This document shows positions 10,838 to 21,891 of a DNA stretch of 64,000 bases, in pieces. The notes under the pieces were generated by a model. The model saw nothing but the letters and a program-made list of their open reading frames with translations. It was not told the origin of the DNA and did no database searches. The position numbers were made by a program, and so were the translations under genes. The stretch's first letter is position 1; each line of letters opens with the position of its first letter. The stretch is taken from assembly GCA_031841125.1 (NCBI GenBank), contig CM063112.1:26066603-26130602 (forward strand). Direction: 5' to 3'. This DNA comes from Acanthococcus lagerstroemiae. Lineage: Eukaryota > Arthropoda > Insecta > Hemiptera > Eriococcidae.

Positions 10838-11020
10838 ATGAAGGAGGAAATCCTCAGAAAGATGGATGAACGAAGAAAATATAAGAATGCAAAAGATAGG
10901 GGCGGTAGATTAGCTTATCAAAGGTTAAAGAATGAAAGAAAGAGAGAGTGTGAAAAGGCAAAGGAGAAATGGATGAAAGAAAAACGTGATAAGATAGAAG
11001 ATTTTCTGTATAAAGGATAA
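10838..11020 (+). pseudogene. Charged linker of LINE relic 2
   Basis: A 60-codon frame almost entirely Lys, Arg and Glu ('RLKNERKRECEKAKEKWMKE'), matching the coiled-coil-like linker between endonuclease and polymerase in RTE-type proteins. Confidence 0.55.
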
Positions 11021-11267
11021 ACAGACTTGGCCTATAGAAAAGTAAAACTGGAGTTTGGAGAAAGAAGGAAGAAAGTAAGTAATGTAACAAGTAAGGAGGG
11101 AGGGCCTATTTACACGGCTGATGGAAATGGTGGGTAGAGTATGTAGAATGTTTATACATATAGTAATAATGAAGATAAGGAGATAGGAATGGAGAGGGAG
11201 GAAGATGTGGAAGAAAATGAAAGGGGAGTATAATTTTAAGATGTGAATTTGACAAAGCATTGAAGGA

Positions 11268-11998
11268 TTCAAAGAAAGGGAAAGCTCCAGGAATGAATGA
11301 GATACTAGCTGAATTATTAAAAAACTTAGATTGTACAAATTAGTATGTTATATTTATGATAAAGGGGAAATGCCAGAGGATTTTAAAAAGAGTGCTATTG
11401 TAACTATACCAAAAAAAAAGGAGGAGATAGATGTGAAAATTATCGAAACAATTAGTCTTCTTTCGCATGCGTCAAAAATATTAACTAAGATAATTTATAG
11501 GAGAATTAAGAATACAATAGATCCATAATTAGATTATCAGTTTGGATTTAGAGAAAGTAGATGTACGAGGGAAGCAGTGTTAGCTTTGAGATTAATTGTA
11601 GATGGGAGACTCAAAAAGGGACAGGATACATATAATGGCATTCGTTGATATTGAAAAACCTTTTGGCAATGTTAAATTCAATCAAATGTTTGCTACTCTA
11701 AAACAGACAGAAATAAAATTTAAAGAAAGACAAGTTATTTTAAATTAATATAAGGACAGAAAGTAACATCAAGAATAGAAGTAAAGAAAGGGGAGGCTAA
11801 TACAGAAAAATGTGTACCGCAGGGGTACTCCTTATCTCCAGTATTAATCTGTACACAGAGTGGGCCATCAAAGAAATAAAAAAAATATTTGAAGTAGGTG
11901 TCACTATACATGGAAAGCGAGTAAAGACGCACAGGTTTGCAAATGATATTGTCTTATTAGCTGAAAGGAGCGCTTATTTAGAATGGAATGGAGGAGAC
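11268..11998 (+). pseudogene. Reverse transcriptase domain of LINE relic 2
   Basis: Blocks spread over three frames: 'KGKAPGMNEILAELLKN' (11277 on), 'PEDFKKSAIVTIPKKKE', 'SLLSHASKILTKIIYRRI', 'QFGFRESRCTREAV', motif A 'VDIEKPFGNV' (about 11642), 'CVPQGYSLSPVL' (about 11812) and motif C 'FANDIVLLAE' (about 11937). The motif A Asp is kept, but the following AFD reads PFG, and motif C carries Asn for the first Asp. Inactive. Confidence 0.82.
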
Positions 11999-12069
11999 TG
12001 AGTATAAAATATCGTATGAGAATAAATAAAAATAAAACTGAAGTAATGGTATGTAATCGATGTGAACAT

Positions 12070-12715
12070 GATAGCCTAAATATAAATATTGGATAGGAAA
12101 GATTGAGGAAGTAAGCGAATTTTGTTATTTAGGAAGTAAAATAACAAAAGATGGAAGGAGTAAAAGGGATATTAGTAGTAGAATAGCACGAGATAAATCA
12201 GCATTTTATCGAAAAAGTAATATTTTCAAATCAAAAATAAATTTGGAAATCAAAAAATTGGTCTCTCGAAAACTTATGTCAATGAGACCCTCGGGCACCT
12301 GTTGGAGGGGACTCAAATACAAATTAAATAAATAAATAAATAAATGTTTGGAGTGTAGCTTTGTATGGATGTGAAATCTGGACCATAGGAAAACCACAGA
12401 AGAGAAGGATCAAAGCATTTGAGATGTGGTGCTATACGCGGATACTTAGCATCAATGAGGAAGAACAGAGTAGGAGGTAAAATGGATGCTTGGAATTGTC
12501 TGAAGAGAAGGAGAGATAAACTAATAGGGCATAATTTGAGACACCCAGGAATAATATCACTGCTGCTAGAAGGAAGAGTAGAGGGAAAGAATTGGGTAGG
12601 TCGGCAATGATTCCAGTATGTTCAACAGATAATCAAGGATGTCAAATGTGTTATTACAAAATGAAAGAACTTGCACAAGACAGGGAGAAATGGAGAGCTG
12701 CATCAAACTGGTTGT
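12070..12715 (+). pseudogene. C-terminal region of LINE relic 2
   Basis: Remnants in the order expected for RTE-type proteins: 'FCYLGSKITKDGRS', 'KSKINLEIKK', 'GHNLRHPGIISLLLEGRVEG' (in frame after a break) and 'MKELAQDREKWRAASN'. Broken by frameshifts and the small insertion near 12280. Confidence 0.75.
12280..12344 (+). mobile_element. Short 5'-truncated LINE tail inserted in LINE relic 2
   Basis: About 65 bp interrupting the conserved region that normally runs from LVK to VWSVALYG. It ends in (AAAT)n at 12323-12344. CCTGTTGGAGGGG resembles the 3' end of the Jockey copy at 48755-50195 (GGCTGTTGGAGGAAAAT), so it is probably a tiny Jockey-type 3' fragment. Exact borders are uncertain. Confidence 0.45.
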
Positions 12716-12731
12716 AAGACTGAGAACCCTC

Positions 12732-12756
12732 CATCATCATCATCATCATCATCATC
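12732..12756. repeat. (CAT)n microsatellite, LINE 3' tail
   Basis: Eight CAT repeats directly after the C-terminal LINE remnant; most likely the element's own simple-repeat tail. Confidence 0.85.
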
Positions 12757-12912
12757 AACGTCGTCTGCAATGTAAATTCATATTACTAATATCTAACTTC
12801 AAAAGACAAAGTGAAAAGACACGTGAGATACGTTGAAGAATTATAAGAATGGATTAGGTACAGGGTCACGTGCCCTAATATGGGGTACTCATTGATCTCA
12901 CATAATATACAA
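12757..12912 (+). repeat. ~150 bp dispersed repeat, copy 1
   Basis: Nearly identical in order and spacing to 24469-24630: AACGTCGTCTGCA, ATTCATATTACTRATATCT, CTTCAAAAGACAAA, GTGAGATACGTT, GAATTATAAGAAT, GTGCCCTAATATGGGGTACTC. The copies diverge after CACATAATA. In copy 2 a Jockey-type endonuclease frame follows at once, so this may be a 5' leader of such an element. Confidence 0.65.
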
Positions 12913-13189
12913 CGCACTCTGGCACCTAGTGATCGAAGTAGTGTACAGAAACAAGAAGCTAAATTCTCTATGAAGAGTTTCTCGTCGTTTATCCTGCCCT
13001 CTTCCCAATATATTAGGTATTTTTTAAAGAGGAACTCAAGAAACGGAGGCATTCCCACTAGGCTGATGGGGTTGCAAGTGGCGGCAATCGTTTGTGCTGG
13101 TTTGTGTTGAGAATCTCGTCATTTGTGCTTCTCCCCTTCCCGAGGTATTGAGGTTTACTTGTGGGGTGGCTATCTCGTCTCATTTTACT

Positions 13190-13383
13190 CTCAACCCGAG
13201 CCCGGGAATCCGCCCTTTCAAGCATTACCTTAGGAACGTCGGTGAGGCTGGGCTGCTTAGCCCTCTTCTCTTCTTGCCGAAAAACCGGCTTAGGTCCAAA
13301 TGTAGCGAGTTGCTACGTGAGCTCGAACCCGGGACCTCCGGATTCCGAAACCAGCGTGCTATCCGCTCGGCCAACCAGACCCC
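13190..13383 (-). mobile_element. tRNA-derived SINE, family A, copy 1
   Basis: On the minus strand it starts near 13383 with GGTCTGGTTGGCCGAGCGGA (an A-box-like TGGCCGAGNGG) and continues to GGTTCGAGCTC at about 13320, a B box one base off GGTTCGANNCC. A body of about 120 bp follows, shared with 61745-61937. The spacing of A and B boxes fits an RNA polymerase III promoter, but there is no acceptor stem, so it is not a tRNA gene. A 15 bp direct repeat, GCAATCGTTTGTGCT, flanks the larger region (13084-13098 and 13426-13440). Confidence 0.75.
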
Positions 13384-13440
13384 AAGAGAAACGGTAGACC
13401 AAGGATTAAAAAGAGAAAAGTAGATGCAATCGTTTGTGCT

Positions 13441-14713
13441 CAGTTTGTGCTGTGACCCATAATCTCCTAGCCCATCTACCCGTCGACAGAGGGGTCTTTG
13501 TCATATAGCAGGATACATATCGACACCTTAGAGCAAAATAGTGCTATAAACATTTTATTGAAATTAGCAGAAGAGGGAGAAGTTTTCAATAGCCTATTCG
13601 GACCGGGCAAAAAACAACAACAACGAATTAAATCAACAACAACAAGGCAATGCTATTTTAATGCGAAAAAGAAAATCATTTCATCTGAGAGGAAATTCTA
13701 TTTTCTACAAGGCATGTTCTCTTCAATTTTCCCTTAATCGCATTCATTCTCGATATATTTTGAAAAAAACATTAAAATTGTCATAAATTACTGCACTGAA
13801 CTCCTTTTCGCCCCCTTTTCCTCATTAGTTTTTCTTCAATCGATGCTAGCGAACCTACAAATTGCCCGGTCCGAATCACTCCTGCGTTACGAAATCGTGA
13901 CATCATACTTACGTAAAATTGATGTTTTGCCCTTTACCAGTATCAACATGCAGTGTTGCACATAATAGAGCGTGAAATTTCCTTTCCAATGACACCAATA
14001 ACTCATTTACTCCTCAAAATGTATAATTTTGCTCTAAGGTGATATCAGATTTGCCAGAAAATGAAGGAATTAGTAAAACTTTATGTGAGCATTAAGCAAT
14101 AAGCGAATGCGATAGAATAGTTGTTTCTTTACTTGGTAATTAGCTCAGTTATTTATCCAAAGTTTCTAGACCAGCCCACATACATAATTCATTTTTAGAC
14201 ACAAGTTTATTCATTAATGAGGTTATCAAGCAACTACTGTCTTCACGAAAAATTTTTTATTCGAATGAACGTGGAAATTTAAGATGCCTTGATTTTGAAG
14301 AAAATCAAATCGTTTGCTCAATCACTTAAAACTGAGCGTAATCTTTGTTTGGTCGTTAACAATAAATTCTGATGAAATTTTGCGAAAAATTCATGACGGT
14401 ACTACCAGCTGCACCGCGCCTGACGCAATTCTTATGAAATTGAAGTTGCTCATCTATTGGCCTGAATAGTAAATCAAACAAATCCTCAAAAATATATTTC
14501 CAGTGATTTTCTGGGAATTTCCAGTAGCTGTGCTACCACCCCTTTCAATTTCACACCAAATTGTAATATTATCTCTTTGAGCTGTTTTACAGCATGAGGT
14601 AATCTCGATTTACAACCTTTTCTACTATTTCAATGCAGCCGGGTGCACGTAGAACTTTGGCGCTGAAGAAATAAGAATAAATCAATAAGATGAATGGACT
14701 AAAATGGTTAGCA
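13441..14713. other. Spacer, nothing recognised
   Basis: Short frames only. An (AAC)-rich patch lies at about 13607-13645. No gene or named repeat. Confidence 0.35.
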
Positions 14714-14725
14714 TCCTATACACAT

Positions 14726-15045
14726 GGTGCGGTGGGACGTATGGCGATGCACGCATGCCAAAGCAGCCCCTGAGACACCGCACCCCCGGTCCCGGAAACT
14801 ACCCTTTCGAGTACCGTATCAGTGGCCGGAGGGATGCTTTCAAGCCGGCCCGAGCCTCCATTTCACCGTTCCATTTCCGGTGCACGCTGTCCTGCAAGGG
14901 CCACCATGGGGCCTCCTACTGACTGAAGTTAACGCTCCCAGCACTAACTCGGAATTTAGGTGACCCACAGCCGGACGCGCTTCCTCTTCATTCACCCCTC
15001 ACCTCCTCGTCTTGGTACGCGTGGCGACGCTGGTGGGTGGTGACG
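14726..15045 (-). mobile_element. R1-like LINE 3' tail with target duplication
   Basis: Read on the minus strand this is the 3' untranslated end of the R1-clade relic at 38215-39825: GTCAGTAGGAGGCCCCATGG, ACTCGAAAGGGTAGTTTCC, GGGGGTGCGGTGTC and GCGTGCATCGCCATACGTCC. It is flanked by TCCTATACACAT (14714-14725) and TCTTATACACAT (15046-15057), a 12 bp target duplication with one mismatch. That fits a severely 5'-truncated LINE insertion. GC-rich against AT-rich flanks. Confidence 0.85.
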
Positions 15046-15057
15046 TCTTATACACAT

Positions 15058-17479
15058 AAAAATGAGACTAATGATTTAAGCAAGTACGGTGATCCAGAAC
15101 CAAGTCATTTGCCAACGATGAATACTTCATGCATCATGAAGCATAAAGAAACAAAGAAAAAAAAACCTGCAAGTTCATGAGGACTTTATCATTGCTCTTT
15201 CAATATTGGAAGAAGCCGACCACTACAGGAGCGTACATGAAGACTTCGGCTATAATCGATTCTTCCTACATTACTAGTCACCAGCAGAAATCATTATATA
15301 TCGTATGTATTGTAAATAATGTAAAATACTACGAATTTCAATTGATACGAGTACTACAAGAAGTGTAGTGAAACTAGCCTCATTATTCTTTCAACAAAAT
15401 ATTTACGAACCAACAGACGTAAAAAATGTTATTTACTGTTGCGCAGATGTAAATGTAGGAGGTAAATGGCGGTGATGCGATTATCTGAACTAAGAAACCC
15501 GAGGATTACCTGAGAAAGCGAAGTCATATTTGAAAATTAGAGGAAAAGCTGGTGATAAATACACATGACGATGTAGACTGTATACGCATTGGCTTAGTTC
15601 GGCTTTAAATTGAAACTTTATGGTTTCCAACTTCCATATCAATGTAGTGGAGTCTATTAAGTCGGATACAAGTTTCAGTTCTGCAAAGGTGGGCTTTTCA
15701 CCCGAATTGTGGATATGTTCGTCGAATGCGAACCCGGAGGCAGGAGTGGAGACTTGGAGACATTACAAACTCCAGCTTCGAACTGTACCCGCGGCCAAGT
15801 TTCTGAACTATTTCAAATTCCGAATCTGTACACAATTCACACTCACTTCGAAACTGCGTAGCGTTTTTATCTTTGCAGAGTACATCCTCTTTCCTACATT
15901 CGAATAACGTCCAACAGATGCGGTTAACACTTGTATGAACTGGAAGCACGGAATTAACGATAACCCGAATATACTGCCGGTTATATGGACCGAATTGGAG
16001 GTGGTTGGGTGCAGCATCGAAAGGAAAATAACGACCGTATTTTTGCAGTAATTAAATTTTCCTTACTAAACTGAAAACGCAGCTACCAAGTGTAAAGAGA
16101 TGCGGAAAATTCGCAACTTTTACTGTTCCAAAATCGAGGGTTAAACGGTGCTCGCCGGTTTTCGTAATTCTTTTTTTTTTTTTTCGGGAAAAGGAAACCA
16201 AATTTACAAATGAACGTTGAAATTCACCGAACATATATAAGGAAGAGTGTATATCGCGATGATATAAACCTTTTCTTTGCAGGACCGAGTACTATATAGG
16301 AAATCGAATCAGTTTTCACTTTAACACTTTTGAACTCGTTTTCTCTTTCTTCATAATGCATGTAACGTCTGGAGTGAAGCATAGAGGGCCTGCCATATTC
16401 GCGCTCCCTAATTTTTCAGACCTTTTTGTTTTTCCCCAATTCGACAGACGAGGATAGAAAAAAAATCCAGCGAACTCGACTGCTTGAAATGACCTCGCAT
16501 TTTACGTTTGTAAAGCTGAATGTATGTTTAGGGTACCCGGGAGACCGGGACTAGGGTGTAATTTATTCGGAAGTACAATACATAATTTCACTTTGCATTT
16601 ACAGCTCACAAGAAATGTCGAAATCACTTTTGTGTACGGCGGATGTAATTTATCAAAAAGATATATATATAGATAATTCTTAAACAACTAGCCACTTGGA
16701 AGTTTCAAATTTCCAGCGCGTAAGATCGAAAATGACCCGAGCTACCAAAGTTGAAATCAAATTCGTTGAAAGAAAAGAAGACTGAGATTAATTCAAATGG
16801 AACATGAATTTGGAGCCCACAGTCCCTCAGAGGGCTAAACTGGATCTGCAACAAGAAGAATCTCAAAAGAATAGACCTTTTCTTTTTACCTTTTTTTCTT
16901 CTGCTGGAGGTGTAGGATGTCAAGGTAGGTGAGGAAGAGAAGCATAGACCGGACGGAAGGGTGACTGAAGACATAAAAGGTCAGGTAGTGAGGTAGGGAA
17001 TTTTAGCCGCTCACGAAAAGAATCGGAAGCCGGGTGGAAGAAGAGTGTACATGGGACACAATGAGTAGATTTTCGGAATGGTAGAGGGAAAAGGTGGAAG
17101 GATCTAGGTCGGACAGAAAGAAAAAGGGTCAGTTGGCATAACCTATTTTCAAGCGAGTGAGGATTCATGCAATTCTGCAGGAGGAAGATAAATTAGAGAG
17201 AGGGCAAGGCTATGTTCAACAGGGAGGAGCTTTAAGAAGGATAACATCTATTGTCCCTGCCACAGTGTAAGGATAATATTTCGGAGACAGAATTTTATGC
17301 CGTTCGTCAGTTCTTTCTTTGCTTCATAATTTTAAAAGTGGGGTCAGTCGAAAAAGCGGATCCTGAGTTGGAAAAACAGACATTTTTACTTGGGAAAATT
17401 AGCATTCCAACAACACGCCCCCAAAAACGTCACTTCGTTACACCCAGGCCAAAATCGTTCAAAGTAAAATGAAGGCGTG
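15058..17479. other. Long non-coding spacer
   Basis: No supported gene. Holds a poly(T) run at about 16170-16184, a short TA-rich patch at 16661-16672 and several unrecognised frames below 100 codons. Confidence 0.35.
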
Positions 17480-17937
17480 AAGTTCAAAACATCCTATGTA
17501 GCAATGTCAAAAGTTTACAGGAGAAGCAAAAAACTGTTTCAGCTGAGATGAAGGGGGTGGGTTTGGCAAAATGGGTGCTCAGCCAATTCTCTGAAGCTTC
17601 ATACACATGTCCATGTACAAATTTTGAGGCTCAGTCATGCATAAGCTGAGAACATGAGGGCTGACGTTGCACACATCCTAAGTCCAAGGGAAAGAAAAAG
17701 CAAAACATCTTAACGGATTCTTATCAAACGCTTCTTGCCACTTTGGGAGTTAGGATGTTTTGCATGAATCGCTCGCCGGCACATGTGCGTGCTGCGATCT
17801 TTGGGTTGAAATTAGAAGTACTTTGAGGCTCTATGGGCATTTAGGATGTTTAGTATTATATGAGCGGCGGTTTTTAGAACGGTTTGCATGCACCAAACCA
17901 CGTTTGCAAACGTTGGCACATAGGATGTTTTGAACTT
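17480..17937. mobile_element. MITE-like element with 20 bp perfect terminal inverted repeats
   Basis: Begins AAGTTCAAAACATCCTATGT (17480-17499) and ends ACATAGGATGTTTTGAACTT (17918-17937), exact reverse complements. The core motif recurs inside as TTAGGATGTTTTGCATG and ATTTAGGATGTTTAG. There is no open frame of note. No target duplication is obvious, so the mobile nature is inferred from structure alone. Confidence 0.65.
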
Positions 17938-18289
17938 ACGTAACAACCAGTCTCCACAACCCTTAATCCGTTTTACTTATCATAAAAGGCATGACAGTCT
18001 TTGTCAGTCTTAACGAGTCTAAACAGTGAACAGGGTAATACGCCTTCAATGATTTAACGCGATCAAGTCTGACCAACAATGACCGTAGACGACCAAGCCA
18101 AACTAAGAACAATCTGCAGGAAACGTGACTTAACACGATCAGATCTGACCAAAATAACCTAAATCAGAAAAGGACTGAAACAGAATCGTATGCAGGTGAA
18201 ATGGACTTGAGAACCTATTGCTGATATACGCTTCTTATATCAAAAAATTCTAAATGTAACTTTGGAGTGCACAGAAAGGAGGTATATTG
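17938..18289. other. Spacer before LINE relic 3
   Basis: Nothing recognised. Repeated GATCA/GTCTGACCA-like words at 18060-18150 may be remnants of a minor repeat. Confidence 0.3.
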
Positions 18290-18409
18290 ACAGATGATAA
18301 ACTGTCTGCACAAATAAAAGCGCTGATAGCAAGGAGGAATGTGTAAGGAAAAGAAACTCATACCTGATTTGGAAAATGCACAAGGGAAGAACCTTCCGAC
18401 GAGGGGGCA

Positions 18410-18802
18410 TTGCGGACATTGCCACTCAGTTCTACGGATGAAAGCGAAAATGAGAGCGAAAGCGACCTGGAGTCGGAGGAAAATGTTGATGAAGAGGTTC
18501 CAGAAATTCTCGAGGGTGAAGTTATGGTGACAGTGAGGTCCCTCAAGGCAAACAGAGCAGTTGGACCCGATGGACTCGAAAACAATACACTCAAAATGTT
18601 TAGCGACAAACTAGCCTCAATTGTATCCATGCTGTTCAATTCCATCTTACAGCAAGAAGTCGCGCCAAAGCAATGGAAGGAGGCAGAACTCATACTACTA
18701 TTCAAAAAAGGGAGCAAAAGGAATACTAAAAATTACAGACCCATAAGTCTGACTTCTAATTTGGAGAAAATTTTCATGAAAATCATTAAAAGCCGAATCT
18801 AA
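18410..18802 (+). pseudogene. RT fingers region of LINE relic 3
   Basis: A 130-codon frame. An acidic linker (Ser/Glu/Asp-rich, residues about 8-35) leads into 'VRSLKANRAVGPDGLENNTL', 'LFKKGSKRNTKNYRPISLTS' and 'NLEKIFMKIIKSRI'. These are the first reverse transcriptase blocks of non-LTR elements. It ends at a stop where HNEQAGFR-type sequence is expected; the next block continues in another frame. Confidence 0.85.
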
Positions 18803-18819
18803 CCGAAACTGGACCTCCG

Positions 18820-18990
18820 AGAGAGCGAGCTGGCTTCAGAAGGAAACATTCGACGGTAGACCAGATTTTTATTACTAAACAACTGGTGGAAAAAGCGCGC
18901 GAATACAATTTTAAATTATACCTCCTCATCATTGACTTCTCGAAGGCTTTTGACACAATTAATCACAAGTTCCTTTGGAAATCACTCTCG
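18820..18990 (+). pseudogene. RT motif A segment of LINE relic 3
   Basis: Frame with no start codon: 'AGFRRKHSTVDQIFITKQL' then 'YLLIIDFSKAFDTINHKFLW'. The catalytic Asp of motif A is present. Motif B follows at 19100-19194 in another frame as 'GVRQGDSLSPNIFNCVLEEA'. Confidence 0.82.
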
Positions 18991-19092
18991 GCCCAGTGGA
19001 TAAACAAAAAATAACAACAGTACTAGAAGATATAATACATAAAGATACTAGGGCTTACGTGAAAACAGACGTTAAGGGGACGGAGTTCAAAA

Positions 19093-19503
19093 TTGGAAGG
19101 GGGTACGCCAAGGGGATTCGCTATCTCCAAACATTTTCAACTGCGTCCTGGAAGAAGCGATAAGACGGCTCGAGTGGGACACCAAAAAAGTATAAATATT
19201 GATCGGGAATTTCTCAATCAACTAAGATTCGCCGACAACGTAGCACTAATTTCGGAAAATTTAGAGGAACTTATAGAAATGGCTGAAAATTTCTTTGAAG
19301 TGTGTAAGCTAGCTGAGTTGGAGGTCAACAAAAAAACAAAAGTAATTTCAAATGCTAAGGAGGAACCAGTCATCAGAGGAGGGATGGAGATAGAATCGGC
19401 AAAAGAGGTGTCCTACTTGGGCCAGATCATCTCCTTCAACAATGCTAGAGAGGGGGAACTGAGCAACAGGATCAAGGGGGCTGGAGCAGCTACTGGAGTC
19501 TGA
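19093..19503 (+). pseudogene. RT motif C and thumb of LINE relic 3
   Basis: The useful part starts near residue 33: 'REFLNQLRFADNVALISENL' with Asn at the second catalytic position, 'KLAELEVNKKTKVISN' and 'EVSYLGQIISFNNAREGELS'. The first 30 codons are an out-of-frame reading of motif B. Confidence 0.8.
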
Positions 19504-19735
19504 AAAACATATTTAAAAGCAGGCTGTCGGTTCAGGTAAGGGCGGAGGTATGGCACAGCTGCATTCTACCCACCATGACTTACGGGGCTCAAACTTGAGT
19601 CAGCACTAAAGCAAATATCAGCAAACCTGAGAGAACCCAATGAGCCATGGAAAGGAGTATACTAAATGTAAAGACAAGGGATAAAATTCCAATTTCGAAA
19701 ATTCGGGGTAAACAAAATTTAGAGATATTGGAAGG

Positions 19736-19990
19736 GTGGTGACAAAATTAAAATGGAAATATGCCGACCATATAATGAGGGAGGAAGAGAACAGGGCGAA
19801 AGAAAGTGGAGGGATGGGTTCCAAGGGATTTAAAAAGAGGAAGGGGAAGACTAATATAATACCGATGGAGGGACGATACACGGCCCAGAGTGGAGAATGC
19901 GAACTCAAAATAGGAGGAACGGGGAGGAGTTGAGGAGAGAGGCCATAGTGCCTGCAACGCAGCGACTGACTCCGATAGTCAGCTCGAAAA
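19736..19990 (+). pseudogene. C-terminal region of LINE relic 3
   Basis: 'VTKLKWKYADHIMREEENR' corresponds to the WKWAGHVAR block of RTE proteins. Short out-of-frame remnants lead to the (TTA)n tail. Confidence 0.7.
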
Positions 19991-20031
19991 TGTATGTCTA
20001 GAGTAACAAGTGCAGAATGCCAAACAATAGC

Positions 20032-20033
<2 letters not shown>

Positions 20034-20064
<31 letters not shown>
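20034..20064. repeat. (TTA)n microsatellite, LINE 3' tail
   Basis: About ten TTA repeats directly after the end of relic 3, the tail expected for an RTE-type LINE. Confidence 0.85.
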
Positions 20065-20066
<2 letters not shown>

Positions 20067-21419
20067 CTATTACCGGATTTCTTGAGTTGGCGAGTTCATT
20101 TCTGAGATCATTCTAGAAGTATATCTTACCTACAAGGCCCCATAGGGGGCTACAGGCAGAGTCCATCCAATCAACTTTCAATATTTCAGGTTATAGCCTT
20201 TTGGGGTTACCAACCCCAAAAACAAACAGACTCGAGAAACCATATAACCGATATTCTAAATCGCCTGAATTTTTACATATTGACCGGCTGTGGATTATTA
20301 GTGGATAGGGGCGTGGCTAAAAAGTAGGTTATCACGTAACATTAATTTGATTAAAATTAAGTAAATAATTTAATTTTACCAGCAGACCCCAAAAGCCCTA
20401 TTTTGTAGCTCCCATGTGCCCACTAAAGGAAATCTATGGGGAAAATGTCCTGTTGAGTATTGTGCAAAGAAAAGCTAGCTGGTTTCTTGAAAAACTCAAC
20501 GTGTAAAATGCCTTAGAGAAACACTGAAGGTCTCTCTCATGGGAAATCTCGTGTTAAACTTCAACCCACTAGCGCATCGGTTATAACATTTTTGTTTCCA
20601 AATAAATTTTGGCTACCGTGTTTTTAAGCCAAAATACATCACTTTTCCTCGTGAAAGTCAAAAAACAAAAAGGAAAGTAGAATAAGTTCCATTCAATGGC
20701 AGTGATTCTAGAGGATTTGGAACACATCGGCTCTGCAATTGAAAAATTTGCAATCATTGCCCCCCCCCCTCCCTCTACAAACATAATAATAATGACAAAA
20801 ATTGGCCACAAAAGAAATTTTAACGAAACAAAAAAGAATGTTTTTTGACCCTAAAATCTTAATTTCTCAGAAAGGTCATTTAAATATAAAAATATTTACT
20901 CTCTCAGCCCCCCCCCTCAATTGAAATGAACACTAAACTGCGGCTACCCTAATATAAATGTATATAAATATGCCACAGGTATTCATATTATGCCTCCTCC
21001 CCTTAAACTGAGGGAATTCCGCATAGCGATGCCGATAGAAGGAGACATCAAGTGGCCGGCAAGTACGAAGAGAAGGAAAAAGGGGTTCATATTATGACAA
21101 AAGTCACGGATACGAAATTCTTGGATAATGCGAACCTGGTCCCGTCACTGACTGTTTTATTGTTTGAATAAAAATAGCACATTACATGACGAGGGAGGAA
21201 AGGAAGAGTTTTCACAAGAGCTACACTCGTAGGTGACATAATTTCCTTCACAATCTAGTCGTGTACAAGATTTTTTTTTCCTTCTAAGTGTTTCTATATT
21301 TCCAACTTGAACTAACACCTTATCGCTATTACTACATTCTCGATATAGAGCATTAAGAAAGTAATCACTTTCTTCCCTAGGGAATAAAAGGACAATTTCC
21401 TTGCCTGTCGCACCACATA
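20065..21419. other. Spacer with a small hairpin
   Basis: No gene seen. TTTTGGGGTT-acc-AACCCCAAAA at 20199-20221 is a perfect 10 bp stem. C-runs lie at 20761-20769 and 20910-20917. Confidence 0.4.
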
Positions 21420-21447
21420 AACAATATTATTTAAATGCAGCTGAAAA

Positions 21448-21627
21448 GTATCCAACTCTAGATACATAGGTACTAACCTCAATAAACACGGGGACATTAA
21501 AAAGGAAATACGAGGAAGAACTGAGCAAGTGATAGGCGCTTTCCTCAGCATGAAAAATCTCTTCACAAGACGAGAGCTGAGCATACACTTACGGATGAGG
21601 AGGCTCCGCTGTTATGTCTTTTAAATT
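21448..21627 (+). pseudogene. LINE relic 4 C-terminal region, left part
   Basis: Frame with no start codon, about 60 codons, covering the 'YLG...NKHGD' block and the 'MRRLRCYVF' block to a stop at about 21623. The matching sequence resumes on the far side of the insertion at 21892. Confidence 0.75.
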
Positions 21628-21639
21628 CTCATTTATGGC

Positions 21640-21891
21640 CTGTGGCATAGCGTCGAGTGGGCATGGGGGGCGAAACATGACCCCCCCCCAATGATTTTCG
21701 AAATGTACTATAGTGTGCCAGACTCGTAAGTTAATTCTTAACAAGAATAAACTATTCGGCAATGTACTTCTCCTATCCTTATATAATTATGCTTATGCAC
21801 TTAGTAAACATAGAACCCCTCCTTGCGAGAAAGCTAAATTTTCTCTAGTGGATTGGGCACCCCCAATCATGTTGAGCATGCTACGCCTCTG
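21640..21891. mobile_element. Non-autonomous hAT-type MITE, 252 bp
   Basis: Termini are CTGTGGCATAGCGT at the left and, reading inward from the right, CAGAGGCGTAGCAT: imperfect inverted repeats matching the hAT-type CAGNGGCGTAGC end. Flanked by TTTATGGC (21632-21639) and TTTATGAC (21892-21899), an 8 bp duplication with one mismatch, as expected for hAT. It splits LINE relic 4 within its 'LIYG' block. No coding capacity. Confidence 0.85.

Larger units (their letters stand above)
9726..12756 (+). mobile_element. RTE-type LINE relic 2, nearly full coding span
   Basis: In order: APE-type endonuclease remnants (IIMGDWNARFG; DYIITKQPFRN; DSDHNLIV), a Lys/Glu-rich linker at 10838-11020, reverse transcriptase blocks, and the C-terminal region ending 'DREKWRAAS' followed by a (CAT)n tail. 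Frames change often and stops are frequent. The 5' end is truncated near 9726, inside the endonuclease. Two later insertions sit inside it: an inverted-repeat element at 10019-10403 and a short LINE tail near 12280-12344. The simple-repeat tail is typical of RTE-type LINEs, which often end in short tandem repeats rather than poly(A). Confidence 0.88.
18290..20064 (+). mobile_element. RTE-type LINE relic 3
   Basis: A 5'-truncated RTE-type LINE: linker remnant, reverse transcriptase blocks in order, C-terminal region and a (TTA)n tail at 20034-20064. Several frameshifts and stops. Motif A is intact (LIIDFSKAFDTINH), but motif C reads FADNVAL, with the second catalytic Asp replaced by Asn. The sequence is more like relic 1 than relic 2 ('APKQWKEAELILLFKKGSK' against 'HPKQWILAEIILLYKKGEG'). 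Confidence 0.87.

Noticed and set aside
13195..13220. SINE-A body sharing CTCGAAAGGGT with the R1-like LINE tail
   Set aside because: Only 11 bp match, and in the LINE it lies about 100 bp before the 3' end, so a shared-tail relationship is not supported.
13320..13383. tRNA gene
   Set aside because: A- and B-box-like blocks are present, but there is no acceptor stem and the body is shared with 61745-61937, so it is a SINE head. The same applies to 44790-44852 and 61870-61937.
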